DNA from: an unidentified eubacterium SCB49
GTDB lineage: Bacteria; Bacteroidota; Bacteroidia; Flavobacteriales; Flavobacteriaceae
Direction of reading: 5' to 3'
Assembly (NCBI GenBank): GCA_000170815.1
Contig: ABCO01000013.1
Coordinates: 1 to 43,308 of the forward strand
Length of the DNA stretch: 43,308 nt
Each line of letters opens with the position of its first letter. Position 1 is the first letter of the stretch. This document shows positions 23,993 to 32,950 of the stretch, piece after piece. A program made the position numbers and the translations under genes. Under the pieces are notes generated by a model. The model was not told the origin of the DNA. It ran no database searches and saw only the letters and a list, made by a program, of their open reading frames with translations.

Positions 23993-24622
23993 TTATGACA
24001 CTAAATCACCAAACATTATGTGACAGGCAATAAATGCAATAACAGACAAGATAATACCGGTTAAAAAGATATTAAACGACTTACGTAGGAGTTTAAATTT
24101 ACGGTCAATGGTTTTCCCTAAGTAGTAAGTGTCTTTTGCAATTGTCTTGTAAAGTTCATCACCTTCATTCATTAAATTAGTAATGCTTTCTACATATTCG
24201 CTTTCTTCCATATCTTGAAAATTTCCGTAGAACATTAGATTATTAGTTTCACTTTTACCGTGAACTAATTCTGGACGTGTTGCAAAAATAGCAAAGGCAA
24301 TAGAAATTAAATTTGTAGCCAATATCATAATAACAGGATAGATAAGATGTGGATCTGAGCTTAATTGGCTCATTACTGTACCTAGTATTATCGATAAAAT
24401 GAGGGCGTTAATTGATATTAAAATATTTGATTTTGTATCAATCATTGTATTTAAGGTGTATTGGTTTTTAGACAATAACCTAAATAACGTTTCCACACCT
24501 CTTTCTGACCTTGGAGCTACTTTTGCAAGCTTCTTTTTTAGTTGTTTTAGAGCATCTTTATCAATATTTAATTCGTCCATTAAATATTTGTCTTCTGCCT
24601 TTTCTTTAGATTTGTTGCTCAT
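23993..24622 (-). CDS. orphan Pycsar-type membrane effector (PycTM/DUF5706)
   Basis: A 209-residue protein with a charged N-terminus, the family entry motif RGVETLFRLLSKNQYTLNTMIDTKSNILISIN (residues 41-72, with D62, K64 and N66), three membrane helices (about 67-84, 93-113 and 184-204), the RPE site after helix 2, a FYGNF motif (131-135) and YLGKTIDRKFKLLRKSF (167-183). PycTM proteins are the killing effectors of Pycsar defence: on phage infection a cyclase makes cCMP or cUMP and the effector damages the inner membrane. In many flavobacteria a similar domain is fused behind an HD phosphohydrolase; here there is no HD domain and no cyclase gene nearby. Its role may therefore be defence in trans or a housekeeping variant. 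Confidence 0.82.
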   Translation of the reverse strand: MSNKSKEKAEDKYLMDELNIDKDALKQLKKKLAKVAPRSERGVETLFRLLSKNQYTLNTMIDTKSNILISINALILSIILGTVMSQLSSDPHLIYPVIMILATNLISIAFAIFATRPELVHGKSETNNLMFYGNFQDMEESEYVESITNLMNEGDELYKTIAKDTYYLGKTIDRKFKLLRKSFNIFLTGIILSVIAFIACHIMFGDLVS

Positions 24623-24832
24623 TATTATGTCTCTTTATTTATGTTGTCTTGACCATTTAATTGGTGTTAATTACTGATTAGTACTGAGATATAGTGTGTT
24701 GCCGTTACATTCATTATGAGAGTAGTTTCTTTTGTTTTAAGTATAACTACTCTATAAAAAAAATAAAAATTAAGTTGTAATTTCTATTAACTAACTATAA
24801 TTTTTCATCAGTATAGAACTTTAATTAAATAG

Positions 24833-25576
24833 TTAAGCGTTTTTAAACGCGGTTACTACTTCTTTTAAAAAACCAGTAGCAGCTGTCACATCTACATCTT
24901 TTGCTGAAAAAATAGCGCCAGTAAAACCGCCACTTTTCCATGTTCCTTTTTTAAGCACTGCAAAATTAGAAGGATTAATGCTTTTACTGTTTTTATATCC
25001 AGATGCATAAAAATAAAACTCATTACATAGCGTATCTGGTATGGCAAGGCCTAATCCTACGGTAACCTCTGTAGATGGCAATAAATCATAAATACCAGTG
25101 TCAAAATGATGTGGCCATATTCTTATTGATGTGTCTAATTTATTTTCTTCTACAAATAGCTCTAATGTGTTTTGACCTAACTTTCTTAAAAGTAATAACT
25201 CATTTAATTGAGAAGCGTCAGAAAGTTTAAATACATAACTAGACGTTATAGGGTATGTACCTTCATAGTGAAAAGAATAGCTAAACTCTTTATTGAGATA
25301 TAACATTGCTTTTTCATTTAACCACGATAGTACTTCTTCGTGACTTTTTCCATCTAAGGCTAGGGTAGTGGTTTCGTTTTTCGATTTCCATTCTAGTGAG
25401 AATGAATTATAATTAAACCTAAGTTCATCTCCATTTTCTGAAAGAGGATGGGTTATTAAACAACCAGAGTTCTTGTCAAACCCTAAATTGGTATGACTGT
25501 CATCTTCTTTTTTTTCAACAAATTGGATTCCTGCTGCAGCTAAATATTGGGCTGCTAAATATGTTTTTTCGATCAT
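24833..25576 (-). CDS. unknown protein coupled to the Rieske/glutamate-synthase-like enzyme
   Basis: A 247-residue soluble protein without a signal peptide or membrane helix. It contains KTYLAAQYLAAAGIQFVEKKEDDSHTNLGF at the N-terminus, a tryptophan-rich middle, RIWPHHFDTGIYDLLPSTEVTVGLGLAIPDTLCNEFYFYASGY (about residues 152-195), and GTWKSGGFTGAIFSAKDV near the end. The WPHHFD motif recalls DUF5996-type proteins, but the rest does not let me place it firmly. Its start overlaps the upstream enzyme's stop by four bases (ATGA, 25573-25576), so the two are made together and probably work on the same substrate. Confidence 0.7.
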   Translation of the reverse strand: MIEKTYLAAQYLAAAGIQFVEKKEDDSHTNLGFDKNSGCLITHPLSENGDELRFNYNSFSLEWKSKNETTTLALDGKSHEEVLSWLNEKAMLYLNKEFSYSFHYEGTYPITSSYVFKLSDASQLNELLLLRKLGQNTLELFVEENKLDTSIRIWPHHFDTGIYDLLPSTEVTVGLGLAIPDTLCNEFYFYASGYKNSKSINPSNFAVLKKGTWKSGGFTGAIFSAKDVDVTAATGFLKEVVTAFKNA

Positions 25577-27183
25577 TTTATTCCTGCATAATTAATACCT
25601 GTTAATTCACTCATTTCTTTATTATAAGTAGATAAATCTTGATGATTAAATTTTGTAACATCATCATAACCACAAGCTCTAGCTACTACTTTTATTAAAT
25701 TATTAGTTGCATCAAAGAAGTTGTGTAATTGCTTTGCAGAAGAATCTATAATTAATCTACTACGCAAAGATTCTTTTTGTGTTGCAATACCTACTGGGCA
25801 GTTGTTACTACCACAAGCCCGCATCCCTAAACAACCAATAGCTTGTAATGCTGAGTTTGATACTGCAATAGCGTCTGCTCCTAACATCATTGCTTTTGCA
25901 AAGTCTTCTGCTACACGTAAACCTCCTGTTATAACTAGTGTCACGTCTGTTGCACCTACTTGATCCATATATTTTCTGGCTCTAGCTAGTGCCGGTATTG
26001 TAGGGACATTTATATGATCTCTTAAAATAGTAGGAGCAGAGCCTGTACCGCCACCACGACCATCAAGAATGATGTAGTCTACACCTACATCTAGTGCAAA
26101 TTGTATGTCTTTTTCTATGTGACTGGCAGCTATTTTAAACCCAATAGGAATACCGCCTGTACGCTCTCTTACTTTATCTGCAAATATTTTAAAGTCTTCT
26201 ACAGAATGAAAATTAGGGTTTGCTGCTGGCGAAATGGCTGTTTCTCCTTCTTTTAGCCCTCTAACTTCTGCTATCTCTTTACTTACTTTACTACCCGGTA
26301 AATGACCACCAGTTCCAGTTTTTGCACCTTGCCCTCCTTTAAAATGAAATGCCTGCACATTATCTAATTTGTCCCATGAAAAACCAAATTGTGCAGAGGC
26401 TAGTTCATAAAAGTATTTTGAGTTATTCGCTTGTTCACTTGGCAATATTCCACCTTCACCAGAGCAAATACCGGTTCCGGCAAGTTCTGCTCCTTTAGCT
26501 AAAGCAATTTTTGCCTCACGGGATAATGCACCAAAACTCATATCACTCACAAATAAAGGCATGTCTAATTCTAATGGTTTTTTTGCTTTTGGTCCAATTA
26601 CCACTTTACTGGCTACAGCCTCTTCATCTAATAAAGGTCGTGTGGCTAATTGTGCGGGTAAAAATTGGATATCATTCCATTTGGGCAGCGTATTTCTATC
26701 GACACCCATAGATGCAGAAAAACCGTGATGGCCTATGTTTTTTAAACCATTTTGTGCCAGCTCTTTAATATAACCTGTGTAAGGTTCTGTCTCTTCTGGA
26801 TGCGTATCTGCATAGGCTCCTAGATATTCATCACGATTAAATGGCTGTGGATTATTAACCAAATAAGCGTCAATTTCAAACTCATCAACTAATAAGTTAT
26901 CTCCTTCTATCTTGGTAGAAAATTTATGAAGTACCTCTTTGTTGTTGTACTCTGAAACACCAGAGTCTACACGATAATCCCAACCGTGAACACCACAAAT
27001 TAGGTTGTGTCCATCTACGTGACCATCAGACATTAAAGCGCCTCTGTGTAAACATCTTCCGTAGAGAACAGATATGTCTTCATCAAATTTTACAACTACT
27101 AAATCTAACCCGTTTACAAGTGCGTGAACAGGTTCTTTGTTTACTAACTCGCTTACTTTTGCTATTGCTACTGCTTTTTTCAT
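25573..27183 (-). CDS. Rieske domain fused to an FMN-binding glutamate-synthase-like enzyme
   Basis: A 536-residue cytoplasmic protein. Residues 1-110 are a Rieske [2Fe-2S] domain with C44-x-H46 (RCLHRGALM) and C63-x2-H66 (LICGVHGWDY). From about 170 to 520 it matches the synthase domain of the glutamate synthase large subunit (PF01645): PLFVSDMSFGALSREAKIALAKGAE, GEGGILPSEQ, the FMN/phosphate-binding ILDGRGGGTGSAP and VITGGLRVAEDFAKAMMLGADAIAVS, and a [3Fe-4S] motif C-x5-C-x4-C (CLGMRACGSNNCPVG). The amidotransferase domain and GltD partner of true GltB are absent, so it is not an ordinary glutamate synthase. The Rieske part probably feeds electrons to FMN. The reaction is unknown. A coupled gene of unknown function follows. 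Confidence 0.88.
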   Translation of the reverse strand: MKKAVAIAKVSELVNKEPVHALVNGLDLVVVKFDEDISVLYGRCLHRGALMSDGHVDGHNLICGVHGWDYRVDSGVSEYNNKEVLHKFSTKIEGDNLLVDEFEIDAYLVNNPQPFNRDEYLGAYADTHPEETEPYTGYIKELAQNGLKNIGHHGFSASMGVDRNTLPKWNDIQFLPAQLATRPLLDEEAVASKVVIGPKAKKPLELDMPLFVSDMSFGALSREAKIALAKGAELAGTGICSGEGGILPSEQANNSKYFYELASAQFGFSWDKLDNVQAFHFKGGQGAKTGTGGHLPGSKVSKEIAEVRGLKEGETAISPAANPNFHSVEDFKIFADKVRERTGGIPIGFKIAASHIEKDIQFALDVGVDYIILDGRGGGTGSAPTILRDHINVPTIPALARARKYMDQVGATDVTLVITGGLRVAEDFAKAMMLGADAIAVSNSALQAIGCLGMRACGSNNCPVGIATQKESLRSRLIIDSSAKQLHNFFDATNNLIKVVARACGYDDVTKFNHQDLSTYNKEMSELTGINYAGIK

Positions 27184-27208
27184 ATGTACTTATGTTTTTA
27201 ATATCTTA

Positions 27209-30200
27209 TTAAAAGGCAAAGCCTAAAACAAATGCGATTCTTCCTCCATCAGTGCTATTATAGTAGCCTATATTTGCTGTAAATGTGTCTATACCACTAA
27301 TCCAAAAAGACCCACCAACGCTATTGTGCCATTTGTCTGATGTATCATTCTCTAACCATACACGACCATAGTCAAAACCACCTGTAATTCCGTATTTTAA
27401 AGGTATAATACTTGTTTCTAGATTACCTAAAAGCAACCTTAAATCTGTATTGTGATATGCAGCATATTTACCGGTAAAGCGTTCTTTTCTAAAACCTCTT
27501 AGATTTTCACCTCCTCCTAATTGTGCTGCGTGATAAAGTTCAAAACTATCTCCAAGAATTACCTCTCCACCTAATTTTGTAGCAAGTACTAGGCTACCGC
27601 TTTTATTTAGTCTGTGATCGAGGGCTGCGTGAGGAACCAAATATCCAAACTTATTATCTGCGTCACCACCATCAATATTTGCTTTGTATCCTGCAGAAAT
27701 ACCAATGTCAAGACCCATAGTAGGGTATGCAGCATCGTCCTTATTTTTGAAATTATAACTTACTTCACCACCAAGATAGGTTTGTTTTTCGAAAAGAGAG
27801 GCGTCTGTAGGGAGAATATTTATAAACCTATCTTCCTTATTTTCAACTTCAAAGGATTCTATTAGGGGTTTAAAGTAAAAAGAACCACCGTCTCTTCCAT
27901 TCCATATTAATGAAACAGCAGCGTTCCATTCTCTAATACTTATACGATTAAAATCTAAATCAACTTCATCTTTGTCATATGTTGTCTCATTTCCGAAGCC
28001 AAAAAAGTTCTGTGCAAAATTTGGACTTGTGTATTTACCTTCAACGGCAAAATTCCAGTTATGAATGATGTTTGAAAATTCTCCTTTATAAGATACATCA
28101 TATCCAGAATTTCCTGTGTAATAAGACGCGCTAAAAGTGTGTTTGGTGGTAAATGGATTACGTTGTAGCCCGTATGTAGTAAAGTTATTGACAAAACCAA
28201 CACGGAAACCATCATCAGGATTTGAACCAAGAACCGGTAAAAATTGATTGATACTATACTTGCGTTTTTTATAGTCGTAATTGTTTATTTTATAGTCGTC
28301 TACAAGCCATTTTCTTGATTTTTTATTTATAATGGTATTGTCTTTACTTTTATAATCATAAAGTTTCACCTTTTTTGTGTTTTCAAAATTATAGGTATCG
28401 TTTTTCTTACCTCCCATAATCTTAATCGTAATAAGTTGATCTCCTTCTCCTATTACATTAAAGGTATCATTACCATCTAAACCATAAATCCAGATTTCTT
28501 TTGTTTCATCACGAGTAAAAGTTCTTTCAAAAATTCCGAGGTCTTTTCTCTGTATTTCTATCGTTGTTTTACCGTCTGGATGTCTTGTAACTGTAAACAA
28601 ATCATCTTTCTGTGTTCCGGTTATAACTTCGTGTCTATTTACATAATCATAGTAGTTTTTTGCAATAGATACAATATTACCTCTTCTACCTTTTAACTTT
28701 CTTTTAATTTCTTCAATCGCAGCACCTTTCATTTCTGTAGGTAGATTCTTGAAAGCATCTTCAATAACTTCATCTGTGATACCGTTTTGCAGTGTTTTTG
28801 CTTCTTTTTCCCAGTCTTCCCAGTTTGATTGATTAATAAAAGTCATATCTAATGGATAGGGTTCAAAGCTAAACCACTTAGGGCTAGGTAGCTCTTCGTC
28901 AAACGATTGCATCATTCGTAAACTAGGTATGGCACACCTTAGAAAACCTAGTACGGTTCCGTCAAAAATAGAAAATGCTTGATCTCTATCTCTTGGGATA
29001 GGTTTACAGATTTCTGTTCCATCTTCATTTTCAAATAATGCCCAACGCCATTGATCTTCATGTCTGTCCCAATCGCCAATGAGCATATCAAATAACCTAG
29101 CTCTAATATAGGATGGCTCATCTACGATAGATTTACCCGTTTTATTTATTTCTTTTAAGACATCGCTTGTACTTAAGATCATTTTAGGCTTTCCGAAGCT
29201 TAATAAATCTTTGTGTCCAGACTCTACTCGCTCTTCTAAAATATATAGCTCATCTCCATATTCATCATTAAATTCACCTAATTCTTCTTGTTTAGGGATA
29301 TAATACAATGCAGGATTTGTATGAAAAATATCCACAGCATCTGCAAGTGTACCTACTGTGGTTGATGTATATGGATGTGCTGTAGTGTAAAAATCTGATA
29401 AAAATGTATCTGCGTAACTACCTTCTAGCTCTTCTTCCACATATTTATCTTGGAAGGCTGTAGTCTGTAAAAATTTTACGGCACTTTTTCTAAGGGCACG
29501 CATTACATACTGTTTACCATCTTTATCTTCTAGTCTCAATGATTTAGATTGATGTCCACCACCTCGTCTTACAGGAGTTAAACCGCCTTTAAGCGTATCT
29601 AGAAAAGCAACATTTGCATTTACATTTTTACTGTAAAATTCTCTATAATGTTTACCCCAAAGGCTTTTATAAATTGCACTTTTGTCTGTTTCTTCTTTAG
29701 AATATACAGATGCACTAAAAGTGCTATCAAAACTGTTTTTGTCTTTAAAATCAGTGTTTATTTCTTTTTCTGTTGGGACTATTATTTGAGTGGTGTATGG
29801 AGATGTTATTCCTTGAAAAGTAACACTTACTGCTCCACCTTTATAAAGGTCTATTCTAGCATACCCATTTTCGTTTGAAGCAAAATCAGAATCATTTTTT
29901 ACCGATGCTTTTTTCGTAATGCCTGAAGCACCACTTATAATTTGCGGGATGTCATAGGTATTAATGTATTGTAAGTTTTTATCGTGACCAGACACAAAAA
30001 AGATGTTTTCTGTTTGTCTAGCTAAAGTAATAAGTCGGTTTCTAAGCTTTCTATTTTGTTTGTTTTGAAAATCATCTAATGATGTCCCAGCTGTATTCGC
30101 TAGAAGCCCCTCTTTAGTGTTTGAAAGAAGCGGGTGGTGTAAGGCAACCATTATCGTTTTGTTCTGTGACTTTTTAAGCATACTCTCAAATTCTAGAAAA

Positions 30201-30727
30201 AAGAGTGTTCTGTTCTTAATATCACAATCTTCATTTAAATAGATGTGATTATTCCAGTCTTCTAGGTACCATTGAGAATCTATCGTGATTAATACCACAT
30301 CATCTGTTAGATTAGTTTTCTTGATAGGGCACCCGTCATCAGGGTAAAATTTTGCCTCGCTATTTTTTTGTATAAAATTTTCTAGTTTTCGTACATCTCT
30401 ATGACCGTTAATTGCCCACTCGTTTTCTCCAGGGGTGACAATCACCTTTCCATTAAAAGAGTTTAAAGCCTCTAATTGAGACATTATTTTAGTTTTTGCG
30501 TCTTTAGTATAACCGTTTTTAGGTACTGTATTTCCTAATATTAGTAATTGCGAATTGTTTAATTTTTTAGATTCTAGGCTAATCTGTGATAATATAGAAT
30601 TATCATCTGCAGCCCCCGTATTTCCAGTAATAAATACAGAAGTTTCTAGTTCTTGCCCTATAGCAAAAGAACAGATTAATAAAAGTGAGCTTACTAAAAA
30701 ACTCTTTAAAGATAAAATAGAGTGCAT
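27209..30727 (-). CDS. outer-membrane protein: degenerate phosphoesterase, kinase-like module, Omp85-like barrel
   Basis: A 1172-residue protein with a signal peptide (MHSILSLKSF.., cleavage near AIGQ, residue 25). Residues 30-310 follow the calcineurin-like phosphoesterase layout, but metal ligands are replaced: GNTG (35-38) for GDxG, LGNTVP (64-69) for LGDNxY, PGENEW (99-104) for PGNHDW and SGHDKN (246-251) for GHxH; only HHPL (197-200) is kept. Residues about 375-700 contain YVMRALRK, GDWDRHEDQW (551-560) and PRDRDQAFSIFDG (578-590), resembling the catalytic loop and metal site of HipA/FAM20C-type kinases. From about 820 to the end is a beta-barrel with the Omp85-like LRGFRKERF and a terminal FVLGFAF. 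No POTRA repeats were seen. Domain roles are inferred. Confidence 0.8.
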   Translation of the reverse strand: MHSILSLKSFLVSSLLLICSFAIGQELETSVFITGNTGAADDNSILSQISLESKKLNNSQLLILGNTVPKNGYTKDAKTKIMSQLEALNSFNGKVIVTPGENEWAINGHRDVRKLENFIQKNSEAKFYPDDGCPIKKTNLTDDVVLITIDSQWYLEDWNNHIYLNEDCDIKNRTLFFLEFESMLKKSQNKTIMVALHHPLLSNTKEGLLANTAGTSLDDFQNKQNRKLRNRLITLARQTENIFFVSGHDKNLQYINTYDIPQIISGASGITKKASVKNDSDFASNENGYARIDLYKGGAVSVTFQGITSPYTTQIIVPTEKEINTDFKDKNSFDSTFSASVYSKEETDKSAIYKSLWGKHYREFYSKNVNANVAFLDTLKGGLTPVRRGGGHQSKSLRLEDKDGKQYVMRALRKSAVKFLQTTAFQDKYVEEELEGSYADTFLSDFYTTAHPYTSTTVGTLADAVDIFHTNPALYYIPKQEELGEFNDEYGDELYILEERVESGHKDLLSFGKPKMILSTSDVLKEINKTGKSIVDEPSYIRARLFDMLIGDWDRHEDQWRWALFENEDGTEICKPIPRDRDQAFSIFDGTVLGFLRCAIPSLRMMQSFDEELPSPKWFSFEPYPLDMTFINQSNWEDWEKEAKTLQNGITDEVIEDAFKNLPTEMKGAAIEEIKRKLKGRRGNIVSIAKNYYDYVNRHEVITGTQKDDLFTVTRHPDGKTTIEIQRKDLGIFERTFTRDETKEIWIYGLDGNDTFNVIGEGDQLITIKIMGGKKNDTYNFENTKKVKLYDYKSKDNTIINKKSRKWLVDDYKINNYDYKKRKYSINQFLPVLGSNPDDGFRVGFVNNFTTYGLQRNPFTTKHTFSASYYTGNSGYDVSYKGEFSNIIHNWNFAVEGKYTSPNFAQNFFGFGNETTYDKDEVDLDFNRISIREWNAAVSLIWNGRDGGSFYFKPLIESFEVENKEDRFINILPTDASLFEKQTYLGGEVSYNFKNKDDAAYPTMGLDIGISAGYKANIDGGDADNKFGYLVPHAALDHRLNKSGSLVLATKLGGEVILGDSFELYHAAQLGGGENLRGFRKERFTGKYAAYHNTDLRLLLGNLETSIIPLKYGITGGFDYGRVWLENDTSDKWHNSVGGSFWISGIDTFTANIGYYNSTDGGRIAFVLGFAF

Positions 30728-30899
30728 GTTTTTGTGTGTGTTAAGTATTTTATGGCAATGAGGTTGTCGCAGATTTTATTGTCATCCTTACATTGTGATT
30801 ATACGTTGGTTATATATTTTTTAAAGAATTAACCTTTTTATTAAGAGCTGTTTAAACAAAAAAGTAAGTGTTTTCTAGTAAAAAACGATCAGATGCTTT

Positions 30900-31556
30900 T
30901 TAGGTTTCCGAAATAAAATGAGAGTTATATTTTATGAGTTTTTCTTTTCTCATTTTGCTAAGCACATTACTAACGGTCTGTCTAGATGTATTTGTGAGGT
31001 TTGCAATATCTTTATGTGAGAGTAGGTTTTTTGCTTTTAAGGTTCCATTTGTATCTACTTCTCCAAATTCTTGTAAATAGTCTGCAATAAACTCTTTAAT
31101 TCTTGTGGCACTATCCTTATATAAAAGATCATTAAGCCTTCGCTCTAATTTTTTAATACGGATTCCATAAATTTTGAGCAAGCCATTCTTGAGTGATTTA
31201 TGTTTTTCCATAAGGTTTTCCATCTGTTCTGTTTTAATATAACAGATAACACTGTCTTCTAATGTGTAAGCTACTTCTTCTGTAGCAGCATGTTTGTCAT
31301 AAAGTGCTAACTCTCCAAATATGTTACCGCGTTTTACAACATATTTTACAATGTCATTTGAGGTGTTTACAATCTTAACACTTCCTTTTTTTATAAAAAA
31401 AATACTGTCCTTATGTTCATTATTAAGCTCGATGATTTGTCCTTTGTCTATGTTTTCCATTTCTAGAACATCACATAACTTCATCATATTTTGCATTCCT
31501 AATTTCCTAAAAAGATTAAAACCTTCTAGAAACCAATATTTAGTTATCGTCTTCAA
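30900..31556 (-). CDS. Crp/Fnr-family transcription regulator
   Basis: A 218-residue regulator. Residues about 20-135 form a cyclic-nucleotide-binding-like beta-roll (KGQIIELNNEHKDSIFFIKKGSVKIV, KRGNIFGELALYDKHAATEEVAYTLEDSVICYI), followed by a long dimer helix (KHKSLKNGLLKIYGIRIKKLERRLNDLL) and a C-terminal winged helix (LLSHKDIANLTNTSRQTVSNVLSKMRKEKLI). The phosphate-binding cassette lacks the arginine of E. coli Crp (GELALYDKHAA), and no Fnr cysteines are present, so the ligand is unknown. It lies alone between the large outer-membrane protein gene and the thioesterase gene. Target genes cannot be read from the window. Confidence 0.9.
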   Translation of the reverse strand: MKTITKYWFLEGFNLFRKLGMQNMMKLCDVLEMENIDKGQIIELNNEHKDSIFFIKKGSVKIVNTSNDIVKYVVKRGNIFGELALYDKHAATEEVAYTLEDSVICYIKTEQMENLMEKHKSLKNGLLKIYGIRIKKLERRLNDLLYKDSATRIKEFIADYLQEFGEVDTNGTLKAKNLLSHKDIANLTNTSRQTVSNVLSKMRKEKLIKYNSHFISET

Positions 31557-31802
31557 AACCTTATGTATATGTGAGTTAGTCGATAAAAGTAAGGAGAATT
31601 ACGTGAGGTTTTAACATATTATTTCCGCAGACTTACTTTAGGCGACAAGTAGTCTGAAATACTAGTATAAATACGTATAATGGAAATGTTATGAAGTAGA
31701 TTTGCTAAGTAATAGCTTTATGTATTTTTTAAATTATACAATAATAAAGACACAGATCTAAATAGATTAGTCTGTTTGAAGGAAAGAAAACTTAAAAAAA
31801 AA

Positions 31803-32192
31803 TTAATCTATAATGGCAATAGGTTTTTTGTCGTCACCCACCGCAACAAATGTAAAGTGACCAGTAACTGCTTTACTACGTTCGTAGCTATACATATCTT
31901 CCATAAAAATATCTACTTGAATAACACAGCTTGTTCGACCTACTTTAATCACTTTTGCCACCAGTTCTATAATACTACCTTGAGGGATAGGTGATGTAAA
32001 ATCTATTTTGCCTGTAGAAACTGTCACTACTTTTTTTCTACTGAAACGTGTTGCACATATAAAACTAGCTTCATCCATCAAATGTAGTGCTGTCCCTCCA
32101 AAAAGTGTATCATAATGATTAGTTGTGTTAGGAAACACTGCTTTAAATATTCTTGTTTCGCTGCGTTTTTTGAATAATTCTAATTTTTCCAT
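31803..32192 (-). CDS. hotdog-fold acyl-CoA thioesterase
   Basis: A 129-residue cytoplasmic protein of the YciA/BACH-type hotdog family. Visible motifs are FPNTTNHYDTLFGGTALHLMDEASFICATRFS (about residues 20-51, with the catalytic N and D of the NHxxTLFGG..MD pattern), VTVSTGKIDFTSPIPQGSIIELVAKVIKVGRTS and VTGHFTFVAVGDDKKPI. Members hydrolyse acyl-CoA and act as hexamers. It diverges from the nitroreductase gene with a 90-base gap. Full length for the short family form. Confidence 0.9.
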   Translation of the reverse strand: MEKLELFKKRSETRIFKAVFPNTTNHYDTLFGGTALHLMDEASFICATRFSRKKVVTVSTGKIDFTSPIPQGSIIELVAKVIKVGRTSCVIQVDIFMEDMYSYERSKAVTGHFTFVAVGDDKKPIAIID

Positions 32193-32255
32193 CGTGGTTA
32201 TAGTAGTAGTATTACTTACAATTGCAATTAGCGCTATAAGTTGTTTAGTAAATAT

Positions 32256-32263
32256 TATTTTTG
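32256..32263 (+). promoter_or_regulatory. -7 box of the nitroreductase gene
   Basis: TATTTTTG, 19 bases before ATG 32283. No well-spaced TTG box is evident. Confidence 0.4.
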
Positions 32264-32282
32264 CATTTCAAATATACAAATT

Positions 32283-32918
32283 ATGGCTTCGGAAATTATA
32301 AAGAAATTACAATGGCGCTATGCTACTAAAAAATTTGACGCTACTAAGACACTTTCTTCAGAGAAGCTAAATACTTTAAAGGAAGCTTTTAACCTTACCG
32401 CTACTTCTTATGGTCTTCAACCTTTAAAAATGGTAATCATTTCTAAAGATAAAATGAAAGAAGACCTTGTACCATTAACAATGAACCAGCCGCAGGTACA
32501 AAATTGTTCACACGTTTTGGTACTTTGTATTGAGGCAGAAATGACAAGTGATTACATTAAAGATTACTTTAATAAAGTAGAAGAGTTACGAAAAACACCA
32601 AGGGATATTTTAGCTCCTTTTGAGTCATTTTTAACAACATCGTTTTCAGAAAAAACAAAAGTAGACATCTCTACCTGGATGTCTAAGCAAGCATATCTTG
32701 CCTTAGGAAATCTCTTAACAGTTTGTGCATTAGAGGATATAGATGCTTGCCCTATTGAAGGTTTTGAGCCAGCTAAATATGACACATATCTTGGTTTAGA
32801 TAAATTAGGTTTAAAGTCTGTGCTTGTACTTGCTGTAGGTCATCGTGCAAAAGATGATCAATTTGCGCGTATGGAAAAGGTGAGGCGAGGGGTAGAAAAA
32901 GTTGTTATTGAGCTGTAA
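32283..32918 (+). CDS. NAD(P)H-dependent FMN nitroreductase-family oxidoreductase
   Basis: A protein of 211 residues from ATG 32283 (MASEIIKKLQWRYATKKFD). Like NfsB/NfnB-type flavoproteins it shows RYATKKFD for FMN phosphate binding, NLTATSYGLQPLKMVIISK, LGNLLTVCALEDIDACPIEGFEPAKYD and a C-terminal VLAVGHRAKDDQFARMEKVRRGVE, where the arginines contact FMN. Members reduce quinones, nitroaromatics or related acceptors as dimers; the physiological substrate is unknown. An in-frame ATG at 32241 would add 14 unconserved residues and overlap the -7 box at 32256, so it is rejected. It is convergent with the DUF3810 gene. Confidence 0.9.
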   Translation: MASEIIKKLQWRYATKKFDATKTLSSEKLNTLKEAFNLTATSYGLQPLKMVIISKDKMKEDLVPLTMNQPQVQNCSHVLVLCIEAEMTSDYIKDYFNKVEELRKTPRDILAPFESFLTTSFSEKTKVDISTWMSKQAYLALGNLLTVCALEDIDACPIEGFEPAKYDTYLGLDKLGLKSVLVLAVGHRAKDDQFARMEKVRRGVEKVVIEL

Positions 32919-32950
32919 GGCCTTTTTAAAGGTAAGAAAAGTTACCGATT

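Noticed and set aside
24833..27183. Ordinary glutamate synthase (gltB)
   Set aside because: The amidotransferase domain and gltD are missing and a Rieske domain is fused instead.
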